Part shown: positions 1-13,739 of the stretch, in pieces | How positions within the stretch are numbered: position 1 is the stretch's first letter | How the letters are laid out: the number at the start of each line of letters is the position of its first letter | Origin: Herbidospora galbida | GTDB lineage: Bacteria; Actinomycetota; Actinomycetes; Streptosporangiales; Streptosporangiaceae | Reading direction: 5' to 3' | Length of the DNA stretch: 64,000 nucleotides | Assembly: GCF_005233835.1 (NCBI RefSeq) | Contig: NZ_SZQA01000024.1 | Location: 62,001-126,000 of the forward strand | Notes under the pieces: model-generated | Database searches by the model: none | Told to the model about the DNA's origin: nothing | Seen by the model: the letters and a program-made list of their open reading frames with translations, nothing else | Position numbers and translations under genes: made by a program

Positions 1-172
1 GCTCACCGACCTCTCGCTGCCGAAGATCGGCGCCCAGTTCGGCGGCCGTGACCACACCACTGTTATGCACAGCGAGCGGAAGATCCGCTCCCTGATGGCC
101 GAGCGGCGCTCGATGTACAACCAGGTCAACGAGCTGACGACCCGGATCAAGCAGCGCGCGCGCACCTCTTGA
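1..172 (+). CDS. dnaA: Chromosomal replication initiator DnaA, C-terminal end (partial)
   Basis: This is the last 56 codons of dnaA; the gene begins before the window. It encodes domain IV, the helix-turn-helix that binds 9-bp DnaA boxes and nucleates unwinding of oriC. The visible protein includes the family signature [15 protein letters not shown] (about 14 residues into the fragment), the loop that recognises the box, followed by the usual helical tail and a TGA stop. The array of DnaA boxes and then dnaN directly downstream confirm the identity. Only the fragment can be judged; the ATPase domains lie outside the window. Confidence 0.97.
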   Translation, partial: LTDLSLPKIGAQFGGRDHTTVMHSERKIRSLMAERRSMYNQVNELTTRIKQRARTS

Positions 173-770
173 TTCACAGGCTGTGGATAACTCTGTGGAT
201 CACGGAACACAGGTGTAATTCGTCGCGCGCTGGAAACTCATAGATCAACAGGCCCCACCGGGCTGTGGACAGGTGTGTGGACAACCTGTGGAGAAGACCC
301 CCTCCAGCGGTGGATAACCTGTGGACGCGCTGTGGATGACCTGTGGGTAGTGGAAAAAACACACTCCGTGTCGGGCGTGTCTCATGTGGAGAACCTGTGG
401 AAAAGCTGTGGGTAACCAGTGGATAACTGGGTGCAAACCTGTGGACGGCCTGTGGGTAACTAAAAGTTATCCCCAGCACGCGCTGAGTAATCCCCAGGCT
501 GTCCACAGGTGCTGTGGACAGAAAAAGGGCCTCTGACCTGCGGCTATAGGGGTTCTTCCACATTTCCACAGCGCCTATTAAGACGACCGATATCTCTACC
601 TAGAGGAAAGTCAAGAGCAACCTTCGAGCTCGGGCCGGAGCAAAAAATCCTGGAGTTGACACCTCCCGGCAAGCGACGAAGATGGGCAGTCACACCTCGC
701 GCCACCGCGTCGCCGCCCCCAGCCATCACCGCCCGACGCCGTCCCTACCCACCACAGGAGGCTGATCCAC
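173..770. other. oriC: Chromosomal replication origin (oriC)
   Basis: This non-coding interval between dnaA and dnaN carries a dense array of DnaA boxes. Perfect matches to TGTGGAYAA are at 182-190 and 276-284. One-mismatch boxes include 194-202, 264-272, 287-295, 309-317, 407-415, 418-426, 451-459, 467-475 (opposite strand), 499-507 (opposite strand) and 513-521, with weaker ones at 320, 331, 342, 396 and 440. Most boxes point the same way; the two reversed ones lie near the dnaN side. A less GC-rich stretch at about 545-605 is a candidate unwinding element. Box density and position are typical of actinobacterial origins. Confidence 0.93.
656..683 (+). promoter_or_regulatory. Putative dnaN promoter
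   Basis: TTGACA at 656-661 is a consensus -35 hexamer, followed 16 nt later by GAAGAT at 678-683 as a weak -10. It lies about 90 bp upstream of dnaN. The call rests on motif match only. Confidence 0.4.
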
Positions 771-1907
771 GTGATGTTCCGGGTCGACCGAGACGTGCTC
801 GCCGAAGCCGTCGCGTGGACGGCACGCAGCCTCCCCGCCCGGCCTTCGGTGCCCGTTCTCGCCGGCATGCGCCTCGAGGTCACCGACGACCAGCAGCTCA
901 AGCTCTCGGGGTTCGACTACGAGGTCTCCGCCGAGGTGACCCTCGACCTGCAGACCGGCGAGTCCGGCGTGGTGCTGGTCTCGGGCCGCCTGCTCGCCGA
1001 GATCACCCGGGCGCTTCCTGCACAGCCTGTGGATTTCGTGGTGGAAGGCGCCAAGGCGGTCGTGACCTGTGGCACCGCCCGGTTCACCCTGCTGACGATG
1101 CCGGTGGAGGACTATCCCTCGCTCCCGGCCATGCCGCCGGCCGCGGGCCGGGTCGGCAGCGACATCTTCGCCTCGGCCGTCGCCCAGGTGGCCACCGCCG
1201 CCGGCAAGGACGACACCCTGCCGATGCTGACCGGCGTCCGCATGGAGATCGACGGCGACACGGTCACGCTGGCCGCGACCGACCGCTACCGGCTGGCCGT
1301 CCGTGAGCTCAAGTGGCAGCCCGACCAGCCCGACTTCCAGGCCATCGCGATGATCCCGGGCCGGACCCTCGCCGACACCGCCAAGTCGCTGGTCACCGGC
1401 GCCGAGGTCGAGATCGCCCTGAGCTCCGTGGGCGGCACCGGCGAGGGCATGATCGGCTTCAGCAGCTCCGGCCGGCGCACCACCACGCGGCTGCTCGACC
1501 CCGAGTTCCCCAAATACCGCTCGCTGCTGCCGACCGAGTTCTCGGCCCGCGCCGAGCTGGTCACCAGCTCCTTCGTCGAAGCCGTCAAGCGCGTGGCCCT
1601 GGTCGCCGAGCGCAACACCCCGGTCCGGCTGGCCTTCCGGGGCGACGAGGTCGTGCTCGAGGCGGGCAGCGGCGACGAGGCACAGGCTGTGGAAGTCCTG
1701 CCGGTCGACTTCGACGGCGGTGAGATCAACATCGCCTTCAACCACCAGTTCCTGCTCGAAGGCCTGGGCGCGATCGATTCGGACGTCGCTCGCCTGCAGT
1801 TCACCACCTCGACGAAGCCCGCCATCCTCACCGGTGGAAAGCCTGTGGAAGATGGGGGCATACCTGACTACCGCTACCTGATCATGCCCATTCGCCTCTC
1901 AAGCTGA
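771..1907 (+). CDS. dnaN: DNA polymerase III beta subunit (sliding clamp)
   Basis: DnaN forms the ring-shaped dimer that tethers the replicative polymerase and other clamp-binding proteins to DNA. The 378-residue product has the usual length and three repeated clamp folds; the middle domain includes the segment TLPMLTGVRMEIDGDTVTLA and the C-terminus ends in a typical DYRYLIMPIRLSS hydrophobic tail. The start is GTG at 771, with AGGAGG at 756-761 and a 9-nt spacer; an ATG follows immediately as codon 2 and could also be used. It follows oriC and precedes gnd, as in related actinomycetes. Confidence 0.98.
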   Translation: MMFRVDRDVLAEAVAWTARSLPARPSVPVLAGMRLEVTDDQQLKLSGFDYEVSAEVTLDLQTGESGVVLVSGRLLAEITRALPAQPVDFVVEGAKAVVTCGTARFTLLTMPVEDYPSLPAMPPAAGRVGSDIFASAVAQVATAAGKDDTLPMLTGVRMEIDGDTVTLAATDRYRLAVRELKWQPDQPDFQAIAMIPGRTLADTAKSLVTGAEVEIALSSVGGTGEGMIGFSSSGRRTTTRLLDPEFPKYRSLLPTEFSARAELVTSSFVEAVKRVALVAERNTPVRLAFRGDEVVLEAGSGDEAQAVEVLPVDFDGGEINIAFNHQFLLEGLGAIDSDVARLQFTTSTKPAILTGGKPVEDGGIPDYRYLIMPIRLSS

Positions 1908-1984
1908 TCGAATCCGTATGATCAACCCTCGGGTCGGGTAGGCGAATCGCGTGACCGTAGATGGAACCCTGAGGGGGTGCTCTC

Positions 1985-2932
1985 ATGCAGATCGGCATGA
2001 TCGGCCTGGGCAAGATGGGCGGCAACATGGCCGAGCGGCTGCGCCGCGGTGGCCATGAGGTCGTCGGTTACGACCGCGACCCCGACGTCAGCGACGTCGG
2101 CAGCCTGAAAGAGCTCGTCGACCGCCTGGAGGCGCCGCGCGCCGTCTGGGTGATGGTTCCGGCCGGTGAGCCCACCAGGGCGACCATCGCGTCCCTGGGC
2201 GACGCGCTCTCCACCGGTGATGTGATCATCGATGGTGGCAACTCCCACTACCTCGACGACCAGAAGCACGGCAAGGAGCTCGCCGAGAAGGGCATCAAGT
2301 TCGTCGACGTCGGCGTCTCCGGCGGCGTGTGGGGCCTGGAGAACGGCTACGCGCTCATGGCCGGTGGCGACAAGGCCGACATCGCGACGCTCAAGCCGAT
2401 CTTCGACACACTCAAGCCCGAGGGCGAAGACGGCTTCGTCCACGCCGGGTCGATCGGCGCCGGCCACTTCGCGAAGATGGTCCACAACGGCATCGAATAC
2501 GGCATGATGCAGGCCTTCGCCGAAGGCTGGGAGCTGCTCGAGGCGACCGACATCGTCACCGACGTCCCTGGAGCGTTCAAGAGCTGGCGTCATGGAACGG
2601 TCATCCGCTCCTGGCTGCTCGACCTGCTCACCCGCGCGCTCGACGAGGACCCCGGGCTGGAAGACCTCAAGGGCTACGCCCAGGACTCGGGTGAGGGCCG
2701 CTGGACCGTCCAGGCGGCGGTCGACCACACCGTGCCGCTGCCGGTCATCACGGCCGCCCTCTACGCCCGCTTCGCCTCGCGCCAGGAGGACTCCCCGGCG
2801 ATGAAGATGGTCGCGGCGCTGCGCAACCAGTTCGGCGGCCACGCCGTCACCGCCGCCGAGGGCTCCTACGAGAAGGGCGCCGACGCGCCCGGCGCGGCCG
2901 ACAGCACCATGCCCGAGGCCAACGGCTCCTGA
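1985..2932 (+). CDS. gnd: 6-phosphogluconate dehydrogenase, decarboxylating (short actinobacterial form)
   Basis: This enzyme oxidises and decarboxylates 6-phosphogluconate to ribulose 5-phosphate in the pentose phosphate pathway, making NAD(P)H. The product is 315 residues, the short form rather than the roughly 470-residue E. coli form. The N-terminal Rossmann motif [13 protein letters not shown] is at residues 7-19, a substrate-binding GGNSHY motif lies near residue 84, and the catalytic lysine motif [13 protein letters not shown] begins at K164. It sits between dnaN and recF, a placement common in streptomycetes and relatives. A strong hairpin terminator follows at 2940, so it is probably transcribed apart from recF. 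Confidence 0.95.
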   Translation: MQIGMIGLGKMGGNMAERLRRGGHEVVGYDRDPDVSDVGSLKELVDRLEAPRAVWVMVPAGEPTRATIASLGDALSTGDVIIDGGNSHYLDDQKHGKELAEKGIKFVDVGVSGGVWGLENGYALMAGGDKADIATLKPIFDTLKPEGEDGFVHAGSIGAGHFAKMVHNGIEYGMMQAFAEGWELLEATDIVTDVPGAFKSWRHGTVIRSWLLDLLTRALDEDPGLEDLKGYAQDSGEGRWTVQAAVDHTVPLPVITAALYARFASRQEDSPAMKMVAALRNQFGGHAVTAAEGSYEKGADAPGAADSTMPEANGS

Positions 2933-2939
2933 TCTCGGC

Positions 2940-2967
2940 CGGGCTCCCGCTCCACGGCGGGAGCCCG
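2940..2967 (+). terminator. Rho-independent-type hairpin after gnd
   Basis: CGGGCTCCCGC (2940-2950) and GCGGGAGCCCG (2957-2967) form a perfect 11-bp stem with a 6-nt loop, 8 bp after the gnd stop. There is no long T-tract, which is usual in high-GC actinobacteria. Confidence 0.75.
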
Positions 2968-2981
2968 TTACCGTTACCGGC

Positions 2982-4154
2982 ATGTTCACCGCCCACCTGT
3001 CGCTGACGGACTTCCGGTCCTACCCCACCGCCGAGCTGGCGCTCGAACCCGGGGTGACCGCCTTCGTCGGGCCCAACGGGCAGGGCAAGACCAATCTGGT
3101 CGAGGCGATCGGTTACGTCGCCTCGCACGCCTCGCACCGGGTGGCGACCGACGCTCCTCTGGTACGCCACGGCGCCCCCCGGGCCGTCATCCGGGCCGTG
3201 ATCGAGCGCGACCAGAGACGGGCGCTGGTCGAACTGGAGATCAACCCGGGCAAGGCCAACCGCGCCCGCGTCAACCGCGCGCCCGTGTCCCGGGCCAGAG
3301 ACGCCCTCGGCGTGCTGCGGACCGTGCTGTTCGCCCCCGAGGACCTGGCCCTGTCGAAGGGCGACCCGTCCGAGCGCCGCAAGTTCATGGACGACCTCCT
3401 CGTGGCCCGCCACCCCCGCTTCGCCGGCGTCCGGGCCGACTACGACCGGGCGCTCAAACAGCGCAACGCCCTGCTCCGCACGGCCTCGCAGGCCCGCCGC
3501 AGGAGCCCCCGGCGGCAGATGGACGACGCGGCGTTCGCCTCGGCCGGAGCCGGTGACGTGTTGTCCACATTGGAGGTCTGGGACGCCCACCTGGTCCGCC
3601 ACGGCGCCGAGCTGCTCGCGGCCCGGCTCGACCTTGTGGAGAACCTGCGGCCTCTGGTGGCCAAGGCGTATGCGGAACTGGCGCCCGGTTCGGTGCCCGC
3701 GCAGATCGACTACCGGTGGTTTTCCACAGACGAGGCCGACCTGGGGACGGATCGCGCGGAACTCGCCGTACGGTTGGGGCAGGCGCTGGCCGAGGCGCGG
3801 GCGCAGGAGATCGAACGGGGGGTCACCCTCGTGGGGCCGCACCGCGACGATCTGCTGCTCCGGCTCGGCGAGCTGCCGGCGCGTGGTTACGCCAGCCACG
3901 GGGAGTCGTGGTCGTTCGCGCTGGCGCTGCGGCTGGCCGCCTACGACCTGCTGCGTTCGGAAGGGGGCGATCCGGTGCTGATCCTCGACGACGTGTTCGC
4001 CGAACTCGACGCCCAGCGCCGCCGGCGGCTGGCCGAGATCGTCGCCCCGGCGGAGCAGGTTCTGATCACGGCGGCGGTGGCGGAGGACGTACCGAGGGAA
4101 CTGAGCGGCGCCCGTTTCGACGTCACCGAGGGGAGTGTGACCCATGTCGGGTGA
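2982..4154 (+). CDS. recF: DNA replication and repair protein RecF
   Basis: RecF is an SMC-like ATPase that helps load RecA at single-strand gaps through the RecFOR pathway. The product has 390 residues, a normal length. It begins with the conserved [14 protein letters not shown] segment, has a Walker A motif GPNGQGKTN from about residue 30, a signature region [11 protein letters not shown] and a Walker B motif [12 protein letters not shown] near the C-terminus. Its end overlaps the start of dciA by 11 bp, indicating translational coupling. A perfect DnaA box (TTGTCCACA) lies inside the gene at 3561-3569. Confidence 0.97.
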   Translation: MFTAHLSLTDFRSYPTAELALEPGVTAFVGPNGQGKTNLVEAIGYVASHASHRVATDAPLVRHGAPRAVIRAVIERDQRRALVELEINPGKANRARVNRAPVSRARDALGVLRTVLFAPEDLALSKGDPSERRKFMDDLLVARHPRFAGVRADYDRALKQRNALLRTASQARRRSPRRQMDDAAFASAGAGDVLSTLEVWDAHLVRHGAELLAARLDLVENLRPLVAKAYAELAPGSVPAQIDYRWFSTDEADLGTDRAELAVRLGQALAEARAQEIERGVTLVGPHRDDLLLRLGELPARGYASHGESWSFALALRLAAYDLLRSEGGDPVLILDDVFAELDAQRRRRLAEIVAPAEQVLITAAVAEDVPRELSGARFDVTEGSVTHVG

Positions 4155-4683
4155 CGATCCACAGGGTGTGGACAGGCCCTCCTCCGAGCAGCGGGCGTCC
4201 AACGCCAAAGGCGCCGCCCTGGCTCGCGAGAAGCTCGCCCAGGCGAAGGCCGACGCGCAGCGGCGGGGTCAGCTTCCGCGTACCGAGCCGAGGAAGAAGA
4301 AGGGCGGCCCCAAGCGCGATTCCGGTGATCCGATGCTCTTCGGGGCGGCGATCCAAGACCTTTTGGCCGCCCGCGGGTGGGAGGAGCCGGTCGCGATCGG
4401 CGGGGTTTTCGGCCGCTGGCGGGAGATCGTCGGGGCCGAGCTCGGGCTGCACACCCGTCCGGAGGCGTTCGAAGACGGCGAGGTCATCGTCTCGGCCGAC
4501 TCGACGGCCTGGGCCACGCAGGTACGTTTGCTCGCTCCGACCCTGGTCAGAAGGCTGAACGAGGAACTCGGGGACGGAACGGTGACGGCCGTGAAGGTCC
4601 GCGGGCCCAACCTCGCACCGCCGCGACAGGCGGGCCACATCCGCGTGAAGGGGAGTCGAGGACCGGGTGACACTTTCGGCTGA
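4144..4683 (+). CDS. dciA: DciA-like DUF721 protein (replicative helicase operator)
   Basis: DUF721/DciA proteins assist loading of the replicative helicase DnaB in bacteria that lack DnaC or DnaI. The product is 179 residues: a charged, low-complexity N-terminal half rich in Ala, Lys and Arg, then the DUF721 fold from about residue 70, including [21 protein letters not shown] and the [22 protein letters not shown] segment. It overlaps recF by 11 bp and precedes gyrB, the standard actinobacterial order recF-dciA-gyrB. The assignment rests on the domain and the context. Confidence 0.93.
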   Translation: MSGDDPQGVDRPSSEQRASNAKGAALAREKLAQAKADAQRRGQLPRTEPRKKKGGPKRDSGDPMLFGAAIQDLLAARGWEEPVAIGGVFGRWREIVGAELGLHTRPEAFEDGEVIVSADSTAWATQVRLLAPTLVRRLNEELGDGTVTAVKVRGPNLAPPRQAGHIRVKGSRGPGDTFG

Positions 4684-6964
<2,281 letters not shown>

Positions 6965-7001
6965 ACCGCGGCAGCCGAACCCCACCCTGTGAAGGATTGA
7001 C

Positions 7002-9517
<2,516 letters not shown>

Positions 9518-9521
<4 letters not shown>

Positions 9522-10399
9522 CCAACTCGGGCAAGACGAAGAACACCGGGGCGGCCAAGAAACCCGCGTCTACCTCGGCTGCCTCGTCGTCGATGCGCGA
9601 CGGGGTATCCGCCCGGATCGACGACGAGCAGAACAACGACACGGCCGAGACCCCCAAACCCGCGGGGCCGCCGGCACCGGCTCAGGGGCCTGCCCAGGCT
9701 CCGAAGCGGGAGACGCCCAAGGCGCCTCAGACCGGCCGTGACCTTCCCAAGGACGAGCCCAAGACCGACGACTCCACCGTCCGCATCCGCCCGGCGGGCA
9801 ACGACAACAAGCCGTGGTCGCGGCCCCAGTCGCCCAACGGCAACCAGAAGCACCCGGCCGGCGACGAGCCGACGGCCGCCTACAAGGCGCCCCGTCTGCC
9901 CACGCCGGTCTCGGCCCCCGAGCCGATTCTGACCGCGTCCCGCCCGGCTCCCGTGGAGCCCGTGACGGCCGAACGGCCCGTCATCGGCACCTCCGCCGCC
10001 CCGAAGGACTCCTCCGGGCGAGCGCCGCGCAAGGCCCACCTGGTGCTGCGCCGGGTCGAGCCGTGGTCGGCCATGAAGTTCAGCTTCGTGGTCTCCCTGG
10101 TCTGTTTCGTCGTCCTGTTCGTGGCCGTGGCGGTGCTCTACGGGGTGCTGTCGGCCATGGGCGTGTTCGACGCGTTCGTCCAGGCGGTCAACCAGCTGAC
10201 CCAGGGCGAGGGCGGGGCCGCGGCCTCGTTCAACATCGCCACGTGGTTCGAGCCCGTACGGATTCTGGGATACACGGCGCTGCTGGGGGCGGTGAACGTC
10301 GTGCTGATCACGGCGCTCTCCACCCTTGGGGCCGTGATCTACAACCTGAGCGCCGACCTGGTGGGCGGCGTCGAGGTGACCTTCTCCGAAGCCGAGTAG
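9518..10399 (+). CDS. DUF3566 membrane protein
   Basis: The 293-residue product belongs to the actinobacterial DUF3566 family, which almost always follows gyrA. Residues 1 to about 165 are a low-complexity, Pro/Ala/Lys-rich cytoplasmic region. The conserved part then starts with [16 protein letters not shown], followed by two hydrophobic segments (about residues 190-212 and 248-270) separated by an extracellular loop. The biochemical role is unknown to me. The gene overlaps gyrA by 4 bp and is followed by a strong hairpin and tRNA-Ile, as in many actinomycetes. Confidence 0.93.
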
Positions 10400-10411
10400 T
10401 CGCAGTCGTGA

Positions 10412-10437
10412 TTCCGCGGTGCGACCACACCGCGGAA
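10412..10437 (+). terminator. Hairpin terminator after DUF3566
   Basis: TTCCGCGGTG (10412-10421) and CACCGCGGAA (10428-10437) form a perfect 10-bp stem with a 6-nt loop, 12 bp after the stop codon. It probably ends the gyrB-gyrA-DUF3566 transcript. Confidence 0.75.
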
Positions 10438-10481
10438 CACGGTAAGCTTTACCTCGTCGCCACGCACTAGCTGGCTGACGA

Positions 10482-10555
10482 GGGGCTATAGCTCAGACGG
10501 TTAGAGCGCTTCCCTGATAAGGAAGAGGTCCCAGGTTCAAGTCCTGGTAGCCCCA
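10482..10555 (+). tRNA. tRNA-Ile(GAT)
   Basis: The 74-nt sequence folds as a complete cloverleaf. The acceptor arm GGGGCTA pairs with TAGCCCC, the anticodon stem CTTCC/GGAAG closes the loop CTGATAA (anticodon GAT), and the T arm CCAGG/CCTGG closes TTCAAGT. The discriminator base is A and no CCA is encoded. Its place after gyrA-DUF3566 is the conserved actinobacterial one. Confidence 0.97.
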
Positions 10556-11236
10556 CTCGGAGAGTAGGAGACCTGTGGTTGGTGGCCTTTGGCCACCTGC
10601 CCCACGGTCTCCTTCGTCGTTTACACGGGGGGACGACCCCCCGACCCCCCCGATGCGAGAGGGCTTCGCCCCCTCGCGCTTCCCCCGGACGCTTCGCGTC
10701 CCTGCGTCGCTGTCGCTCCGGGTCGCTCTCGCTCCCTGGAGAGCCTCGCTTCGCTCGGGTTGAACTTCTTCCTTCTTCTGTTACGGCTCCGCCTGGGCGG
10801 CCACTCGACTTCCTGTGGCCACCCGAGTACCTCGGGATTGACGTGGTTCGTGGAGTCGACTAGCCCAACGGACGCATGCGAGACGCTTCTTGAAGCGTGG
10901 TGACGCGGTCCGGGTCTGATAGGCGCTCTGCTGGCAGGATCGCGAGCAGTCCGTGCGGGGCCGCCCGGTCGTGGCCACGGCGACGGGTCGGGGCACACCA
11001 TGCAAATCGGGCCGCAGCAGGGGTTTCGTCACAGGGGGCAGGACCGCGATGACACACCGCGAAGGTCAAGTTGCGTCTGATCCTGGTAATCTTTTGGGCG
11101 CTCGCGCAGCGCGTGCGGGCGTCTTCTGCATGAGGGAATGAAGCCAGTGATCACGGGTGTGCCAAGCGGCCGCCTGTCGCGGCGGTCCGACGTCTTGTCG
11201 TGATTCCATTCCTCATGCCGTAAAGGACTTCCCACC
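10556..11236. other. Gene-free 0.7-kb intergenic stretch after tRNA-Ile
   Basis: I see no convincing gene here. The left half (10620-10800) is full of short GC palindromes of the type GGCTTCGCC and GACGCTTCGCGTC, plus TTACGGCTCCGCC (10781-10793), which recurs at 34313-34325. Near the right end, GCATGAGGGAATG (11128-11140) is mirrored by CATTCCTCATGC (11208-11219). This looks like the left edge of the variable region inserted between tRNA-Ile and tRNA-Ala. Confidence 0.5.
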
Positions 11237-11992
11237 TTGTCTGTGGATCTTCGCATCCAGCAGTCTGTCGTCACCAACCTCTCCCGCCGTCCGGCCGCCG
11301 TCGAATCGGGGCCGTTCATCCTGGGTTTCGACCCCGCGACCGACAGTCCCAACATTAACTACGCGACACCACGCCCTGGCACGGAGATCACCGCCTCCGA
11401 CGTCGGGAGCTTGGTGAGCGCGTTCCACTCCGCGTCACGACAGCCCCGCTTGGAGTACGTCGTGAACTGCGCCCCCGGCCTTGAGGAGCTGCTGCTCGCG
11501 GCCGGTTTCACGGTCGAGGAGCGGCACGAGTTCCTGACCTGCTCGCCCGAATCCTTCGTCTCGCCGCCGGTGGTCGACGGCTTCGTCGTGCGACAACCGG
11601 AGAACCGAGCCGAGCGGGCGGCGATGGTCGCCGCCCAGGGAGAGGCATTCGGTGACGCGTTCGAGGTGAGCGACGCCGACGTCGACCGCCTCGAAACGCT
11701 GCGGCAGCGGGGCGGCTTCGAGATGGCGGCGTTCGCCTCGGACGGCACCTGCGCCGGTGCAGGCCAGGCAGTCCCACCCGGCGGCGGGGTCAGCGAGATC
11801 GCGGGCATTGCGGTGCGGGCGCCCTACCGGCGTCGCGGTCTCGGCGGGGCCATCACGGCCGCGCTCAGCCGGCTGATCTTCGAGTCGGGCGCCGACCTGG
11901 CCTGGCTCGAAGCGTCTGGTGACGACTCGTGGCGGGTCTACGAGCGGATCGGCTTCCGCGCGGCGGGCCGCCGCCTCTACATCCGGCTGTAG
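11237..11992 (+). CDS. GNAT-family N-acetyltransferase
   Basis: The protein likely moves an acetyl group from acetyl-CoA to an amine; the substrate cannot be read from the sequence. It has 251 residues. The C-terminal half is a GNAT fold with the acetyl-CoA motif VRAPYRRRGLGGAIT followed by LIFESGADLAWLEASGDDS and the typical YERIGFR segment. The N-terminal half resembles a degenerate second GNAT domain, as in two-domain acetyltransferases. The start is TTG at 11237, 10 nt after AAGGA; a GTG at 11243 is an alternative. It stands alone, and the next gene is a remnant. Confidence 0.8.
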   Translation: MSVDLRIQQSVVTNLSRRPAAVESGPFILGFDPATDSPNINYATPRPGTEITASDVGSLVSAFHSASRQPRLEYVVNCAPGLEELLLAAGFTVEERHEFLTCSPESFVSPPVVDGFVVRQPENRAERAAMVAAQGEAFGDAFEVSDADVDRLETLRQRGGFEMAAFASDGTCAGAGQAVPPGGGVSEIAGIAVRAPYRRRGLGGAITAALSRLIFESGADLAWLEASGDDSWRVYERIGFRAAGRRLYIRL

Positions 11993-12057
11993 CCGAACGG
12001 GACCGGGCTACGGGAAGTCTTCAGTGGTGTCCGGCCCCAGCCTCTCGCGGGCCGGTC

Positions 12058-12426
12058 TTGTTCCGTGACGGGCTGGCGGAGGTGGCTGAGACGCAGCAGG
12101 AGGGTGGGCCTGAGCGCGTCCTCTACGCGATCACCGACAGCGGCAGAGCCGAGCTGGAGCGGTGGTTGAACGCCGTTGAGCCGTCGGCGCCGTATGTCGC
12201 CAGCCCCTTGTTCGCTCGGGTTGCCGTTGCCGGGAAGGCCGCTGACGGCTATCTCCTGCGGCAGCGTGAGGCGCATCTGGCCCGCATGCGGGAGTTGACC
12301 GCCGAGAAGGCGTCTGGGGCGCCGGCTCAAGTTCTGGCGGCCGACTATGCGCTTCAGCACCTTGACGCCGACCTGCGCTGGATCGAGACCGCGCTCGCGC
12401 GGATGAAGGAGCACAACGATGCTTGA
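12058..12426 (+). pseudogene. PadR-family regulator remnant (N-terminus missing)
   Basis: About 120 codons remain of a PadR transcriptional regulator. The fragment starts inside the winged helix (DGLAEVAETQQEGGPERVLYAIT) and keeps the complete C-terminal dimerisation helices. The recognition helices that should lie upstream are absent, and no plausible start with a ribosome site is present. PadR genes of this type control an ABC exporter encoded just downstream; here that exporter is also damaged (see 12419-13629). The two events together suggest decay of the whole cassette. Confidence 0.7.
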
Positions 12427-12453
12427 GGCCAGAGGTCTGGGCAAGCCGAACGG
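12419..12453 (+). pseudogene. ABC-transporter ATPase remnant (first nine codons)
   Basis: An ATG at 12419, overlapping the end of the PadR remnant as expected in these cassettes, starts MLEARGLGK, the usual first residues of an ABC-exporter ATPase. The next bases run directly into sequence coding for the permease, out of frame. The entire nucleotide-binding domain (Walker A, signature, Walker B) is missing, so an internal deletion fused the start of the ATPase gene to the permease gene. Confidence 0.65.
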
Positions 12454-13629
12454 GTGCGCGCCCGGCTGGTCGCCTCGGGCGCGGCGGTGGCGACGTTCCT
12501 GGTCTGCCTGGCTGTCAGTCTGGCGGACTACCAGGACGAGGGGAGTTCGCTGACGGGGCTCGGCCTGGCCTTGCTCGCCGTGCCGGTCGCCGGGCTGGTT
12601 CACCAGGCCAATCGGCTGGCCTCGGCCACTCGGGAGCGGCGGTTGGCCGCTCTGCGGCTGGCGGGGGCGACGCCGGGTGACGTGCGGCGGCTGGGCGCCT
12701 TGGAAGGAGGCGCACTGGCGCTGGGCGGGTCGCTGGGCGGTGGCGTGCTCTACATGGTCACGCATCTCTCCGGGCCGCTGACGCAGGTGCCGGTGGTCTT
12801 GGCTGTGGTGACGCTCGGCGGGGTTCTGTCGGGGGCGCGCGCCGGTCGGCACGTCGTCGCCTTTTCGCTGGGAGTGACCCGACGCGCGCGTGTGCGGGGG
12901 CCGCGCGTGCGCGACCTGCTCCTGGTCGCGGCGGGCGTCGGCTTGTTCGTCCTCGGGGCCGTGGTGAAGGGGCGGTTTCCGGTCGTCGGGAAGTACGGGG
13001 CCGCGGTGGCCATGGCGGCTGGGCTGGTGCTGCTGCTGTTCGGGGTGACCTTGGGGGCGACCTGGGTGATCAGGGTGTACGCCCGCCGGGCCGGTCGGCG
13101 GGCGCGGTCGGCAGAGGCGCTGCCGGCCGCGCGGCTGGTCGAGGCGGACCCTGGGGCGTGGGCTCGGGCTCTGTCCGTGGTGAGCCTGACGGTGTTCTTC
13201 GGCGCGGGGGCCGGGGCGCAGCAGGCCGGTGTCGGCTACTTCTCAGCTCACGCGCTGGTGGACGTCGCCCTTCTGATGGCCCTGGTGACCTCGGCGGTCG
13301 CTCTGGTGGTGCACCAGGCGGAGGAACTGATCGACCTTCGCCGCTCGTTCTCGGCGCTGGCCGCCTTCGGGGTGCCGGAGCGGGCGCTGGGCGGGGTGCT
13401 CGTGCGGCAGGCGGTCATCGCCGCGTTGCCGGTCTGCGCGGTGGCCGCTGTCTCGGGGGTCGCGGTGGTGGTCGTGAACATCGTGGACGTCTACCAGGTT
13501 CAGTGGCTCGGCTGGGCCGCGGCGAGGGCCGTGGCCATGGCGGGCTTCGGAGTCCTCGCGGCCGTGCTCGTCGCCCTGGCGGCGCGGCCTCTGCTGCACG
13601 GCGCACTCCGCTATGAGACACGGTCATGA
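12454..13629 (+). pseudogene. FtsX-like ABC permease, probably non-functional orphan
   Basis: The 391-residue reading frame encodes a membrane protein with about ten hydrophobic segments and the FtsX-like layout of MacB/BceB-type exporters. Two related halves each carry the segment that pairs with the ATPase (ERRLAALRLAGATPGDVRRLGALEG near residues 49-73, and RRSFSALAAFGVPERALGGVLVRQA near 296-320). It probably lost its first residues and certainly its ATPase partner through the deletion at about 12446. It could still be translated from GTG 12454, but no strong ribosome site precedes it. Without a partner ATPase nearby, transport is unlikely. Confidence 0.65.
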
Positions 13630-13686
13630 CCCTCTGAGGGCGCCAAGCCACAGCCTCGGGTGTTCGTCGGTGCGCCTTGCATGACG

Positions 13687-13715
13687 AAGGCCCGGACCAT
13701 GGTGGTCCGGGCCTT
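13687..13715. terminator. Bidirectional hairpin terminator
   Basis: AAGGCCCGGACC (13687-13698) and GGTCCGGGCCTT (13704-13715) form a perfect 12-bp stem. It lies between the permease remnant (plus strand) and the secreted-protein gene (minus strand) and can end both. Its core, GGCCCGGACC, is the same as in the terminator at 15601 after the duplicate gene. Confidence 0.8.
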
Positions 13716-13739
13716 TCGATCAGCGCCCCCCGTCAGCGG

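Noticed and set aside
10575-10903. Overlapping short plus-strand frames after tRNA-Ile
   Set aside because: They are Arg/Pro/Ser-rich, frames overlap each other, and they arise from short GC palindromes rather than from a conserved protein.
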